A stretch of DNA of 64,000 bases from Owenia fusiformis. Taxonomy: Eukaryota; Annelida; Polychaeta; Sabellida; Oweniidae. Each line of letters opens with the position of its first letter. Position 1 is the stretch's first letter. Of this stretch, positions 61,291-64,000 are shown in pieces. The notes beneath the pieces were generated by a model. That model was given only the letters and a program-made list of their open reading frames with translations, was not told the DNA's origin and ran no database searches. The position numbers and the translations under genes are program-made. Where the stretch lies: positions 15,857,754 through 15,921,753 of the forward strand of contig CAIIXF020000011.1 in NCBI GenBank assembly GCA_903813345.2. The letters run 5' to 3'.

Positions 61291-64000
61291 CACAGAAGGA
61301 ACAATCCTAGAATTCCAGGTTACCACAAGCAGACCAAGTACAGCAGTGAATGACATGTTCCAGGTGGCATTGATTGGTCCTGATCATGTGACCTACCTTT
61401 AAGTGGAATATTGAATGATGAAAACTGTATTGAGCTAACCCATGATAAAGGGCACAATAACAATGATTTAAGATTTAGTCTAAAATAATATAATTTCAAA
61501 AAACAGTAAAACATAAATGATGATGTTTTCATCACAGCAAAGCACATCAGATCAATGGATCGATATGTCAGGCCCGTAGCCAGAATTTGCCAAGAGTGTC
61601 CACTTTTTACGATTCCATAGGGGTTTCGTTTTTAACAACTTTGGCCTCAAAATAGCCAGAATCGCTTGAAAATGTCTCAGGATGGTGCAAAACTGCTTGA
61701 TTTTGAAGGAATTTTTGACTGGGGGAGGGGGTACTCAAACCCCTCTGACTACGAGCCTGCATGTCTTCCAGGTGAATTCCAATGCATTGCAATTCCAATC
61801 ATACTTGACACACACAGAAATATCAATTAAATAAATGAAAATTTATTCTTACCTCACACTTGTAGATGTACCAGCTGAGTTACAGGCAAGACATTCACTA
61901 AGGTCTGTTTGACCATAGTACATTTATGTACTTATTGATTTAATGTGCAGAAATGTGAATTTTTGATAATGAAACGAACATTTTTAAGAAATTCTGATTT
62001 ATAGAAATATGGATTTTATTTCCAAATAAATATGACTACTGAGAAGTATTTTTAATTGATAGTTTATGTTCATGTTTAAAGTAATAGGTTTGGAGATCAG
62101 TTGCTAGAAAACTGTTGCAAAAACGCTTGTCAAATTGAAGACAAATAGTGTTCTGAGTAACACTAATGCACCAAGCCATTGTGACCCTTACGTATCTGCT
62201 CCACACATCTCCCCCTTAAGAGATAATGTGTGTGTGTGTGGGGGACGAAGGTTCCAGGGGCTTGATGAAACACTATCAGACCAGTGACTTTATTGATCAT
62301 AGTATTTCATAATTTCCTGTTAGCCAAACTGTTTCTGTTTAAATTGTGTTGCGCCTGAGATGAGAATGAAAAGATCTTCTGGTTTCTAATTTAGCATACA
62401 GGTATGCTCTCATAGTTATCATCCTCTTGTAATATTTTGGTTTTAGAGACATTGATGAACAAATGATGTATAGAGGAATATGTGGATCTAGTAGGTGGAG
62501 TATTCTGAAAGTGACACATTACTCTCAGATATTTTACACAGACACTTCAAGTTGATTTAAAAATTGGGGGTGGATGCCATCTATTGACAATCCTCTCATG
62601 GTTTAACCTTGAAAGTTTAAGTTAATGAGTCAAACCAGAAATGAGTTAATATTTTGTGAACTTTCCTTCAAAGTGATCTTTCCATAGGGCATACTACTGT
62701 AAATTGCTTTGATTTGACGGCAGTTTTAATTTGGCAGATAAAAACTGCCAAATTAAGCCTCCATCAATTTTTTAAAATGAAATTCTCGAGATTTTTGTCA
62801 AGTTCTTTTCAATGGATAAAATGTCAATTTTAAACTATTTATGAAGATCTAAAGAGTCCCCACTGGTTTAGATAAAACAATCTGACGCCAGAAGAGATAA
62901 AATTTCATTATCTTTGGTGGGAAGATGTGAAGTGAGTAATACGATTGATGAAGGTCGATCGCCAAATTAAGTCGCCAAATTTACAAGCCCCAAATTAAAG
63001 CAATTTACATATGGTCTATTAATTCCCATGGACTGCTGCTTAGAGGCCATTGGCCCGGAAGTCAAATCATATAAAATCTGAGTCATGTATTGATGCAATG
63101 ATGTCACCCCTTATATTACCTTTAAATTTTCCAAGACAAAAAACTATCATTTACTACATATGTATCTTTATTCTACACTTTGAATTACAATACAGGAAAT
63201 ATTTTATACTTATATCGACTGACTTTTATTTTATTTTTGAAGACCTTTCAGTTGTCAGTCAGTGGAAAATATTTTCTACACAAGCCCATAAAATATAATA
63301 CAAGTACAATAATTATTTTTCATTTGTTTTGTACAATTGATTACTTTATAACATTAATAAACTACATACAAACATACATATATAAACTTAACTATAAATA
63401 AACAAATATTGCACTATTTCAAGACACATAAGTTCGTACACCGCTATATATTACCATGGCAATATGTTAATGATGGATTGAAAGCACAGATGCAGTAGAG
63501 TAAAATAAAGTCAGAATATTAGTTTGAGATCAAAAATTTACAATCAAATTCTAGCTACATCCTTATAAATGTAAATACTTCAAATATAATACTTCATGAA
63601 TAAATCTGTATTTATTTTTACAAGCTCTCCGGGTCAATTTGACAGAAAGATGGCACTGGCAGTATGATTTGTTTATGCCCAAATGGAAACAATGATTTCT
63701 CTTAATATCAAAGTTGTTGAAGTTAATAAATACACCACTGTTTTACACATTTCACAATATAAACCAGAAAATTCAAGGGATTTCACCAAGTTTGAGAAAG
63801 TTGTTCCAACTTGACATAACTTGAGAGGGTTGAATTTTGGGATCCCCTCGTAAAGTGACATTTTTCTTTTGACCCAGTGTCTATTACATTGCCTATAATT
63901 CTTATACAAGGTAATGCTATGGAATAAGCATGTTCACCATCCTAAATGTATATTTAGGAGTGTTTTTCCCCTTGTGGTCATCACATAGACTTATTTTCTA
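61291..64000. other. 3' flank of the TIP41-like gene, no further gene seen
   Basis: There is a short (TG)n run at 62227-62240. Around 61567-61740 there is a fragment (GGCCCGTAGCCAGAATTTGCCAA, then AAAACTGCTTGATTTTGAA) resembling 32300-32430, so this is another dispersed repeat. Remaining open frames are short and A+T-rich. Confidence 0.4.

Overview
This window is nuclear DNA from an animal. It is A+T-rich, its genes are split by GT-AG introns, and about a third or more of it is mobile or tandem-repeat DNA. Gene content (an AZUL-HECT ubiquitin ligase, a TIP41-like protein, an ISG12-family protein) and the frequent 'acatgta' words suggest a marine invertebrate, perhaps a lophotrochozoan such as a mollusc, brachiopod or annelid. 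The taxon is an inference and not secure. All gene models were built by hand from splice sites, reading phase and protein-family resemblance; no transcript data were available.

Layout. (1) 1.9-11.0 kb, minus strand: a small ISG12/IFI27-like gene in three phase-compatible coding exons. Its long first intron holds a 4-kb fold-back element (5.56-9.58 kb) with about 1-kb inverted arms and internal minisatellites. (2) 12.6-13.8 kb: a near-identical 597-bp tandem duplication. (3) 15.3-21.2 kb, plus strand: a TATA promoter, a probable non-coding exon and a secreted protein of about 1,126 residues, most of it about 74 tandem copies of a 13-residue charged unit. (4) 22.9-24.0 kb and 54.0-55.1 kb: two copies of one mariner-like element carrying decayed transposase. 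(5) 26.9-53.1 kb, minus strand: a complete 23-exon UBE3A/E6AP-like gene (1,064 aa; AZUL zinc domain, unstructured linker, HECT domain, catalytic Cys). (6) 41.5-44.1 kb, plus strand: a small gene for an unrecognised 171-aa helical protein, nested antisense inside intron 9 of the ligase gene and having its own TATA promoter. (7) 57.1-61.3 kb, plus strand: a complete 7-exon TIPRL/TIP41-like gene, head-to-head with the ligase gene.

The most unusual thing here is the architecture of the UBE3A-like gene. At four of its exons (10, 13, 20, 21) the exon-intron junction itself has been tandemly amplified into the adjoining intron: 15 copies of an exact 81-bp unit, 10 of about 100 bp, about 7 of 20 bp, and 17 of about 59 bp. 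Exons 16 and 17 have single decayed copies of the same kind. Intron 20 is almost wholly made of copies of its own donor and acceptor regions plus one inserted short transposon. Many copies keep a consensus splice site. The same introns hold several fold-back or MITE-like elements with 9-bp target-site duplications.
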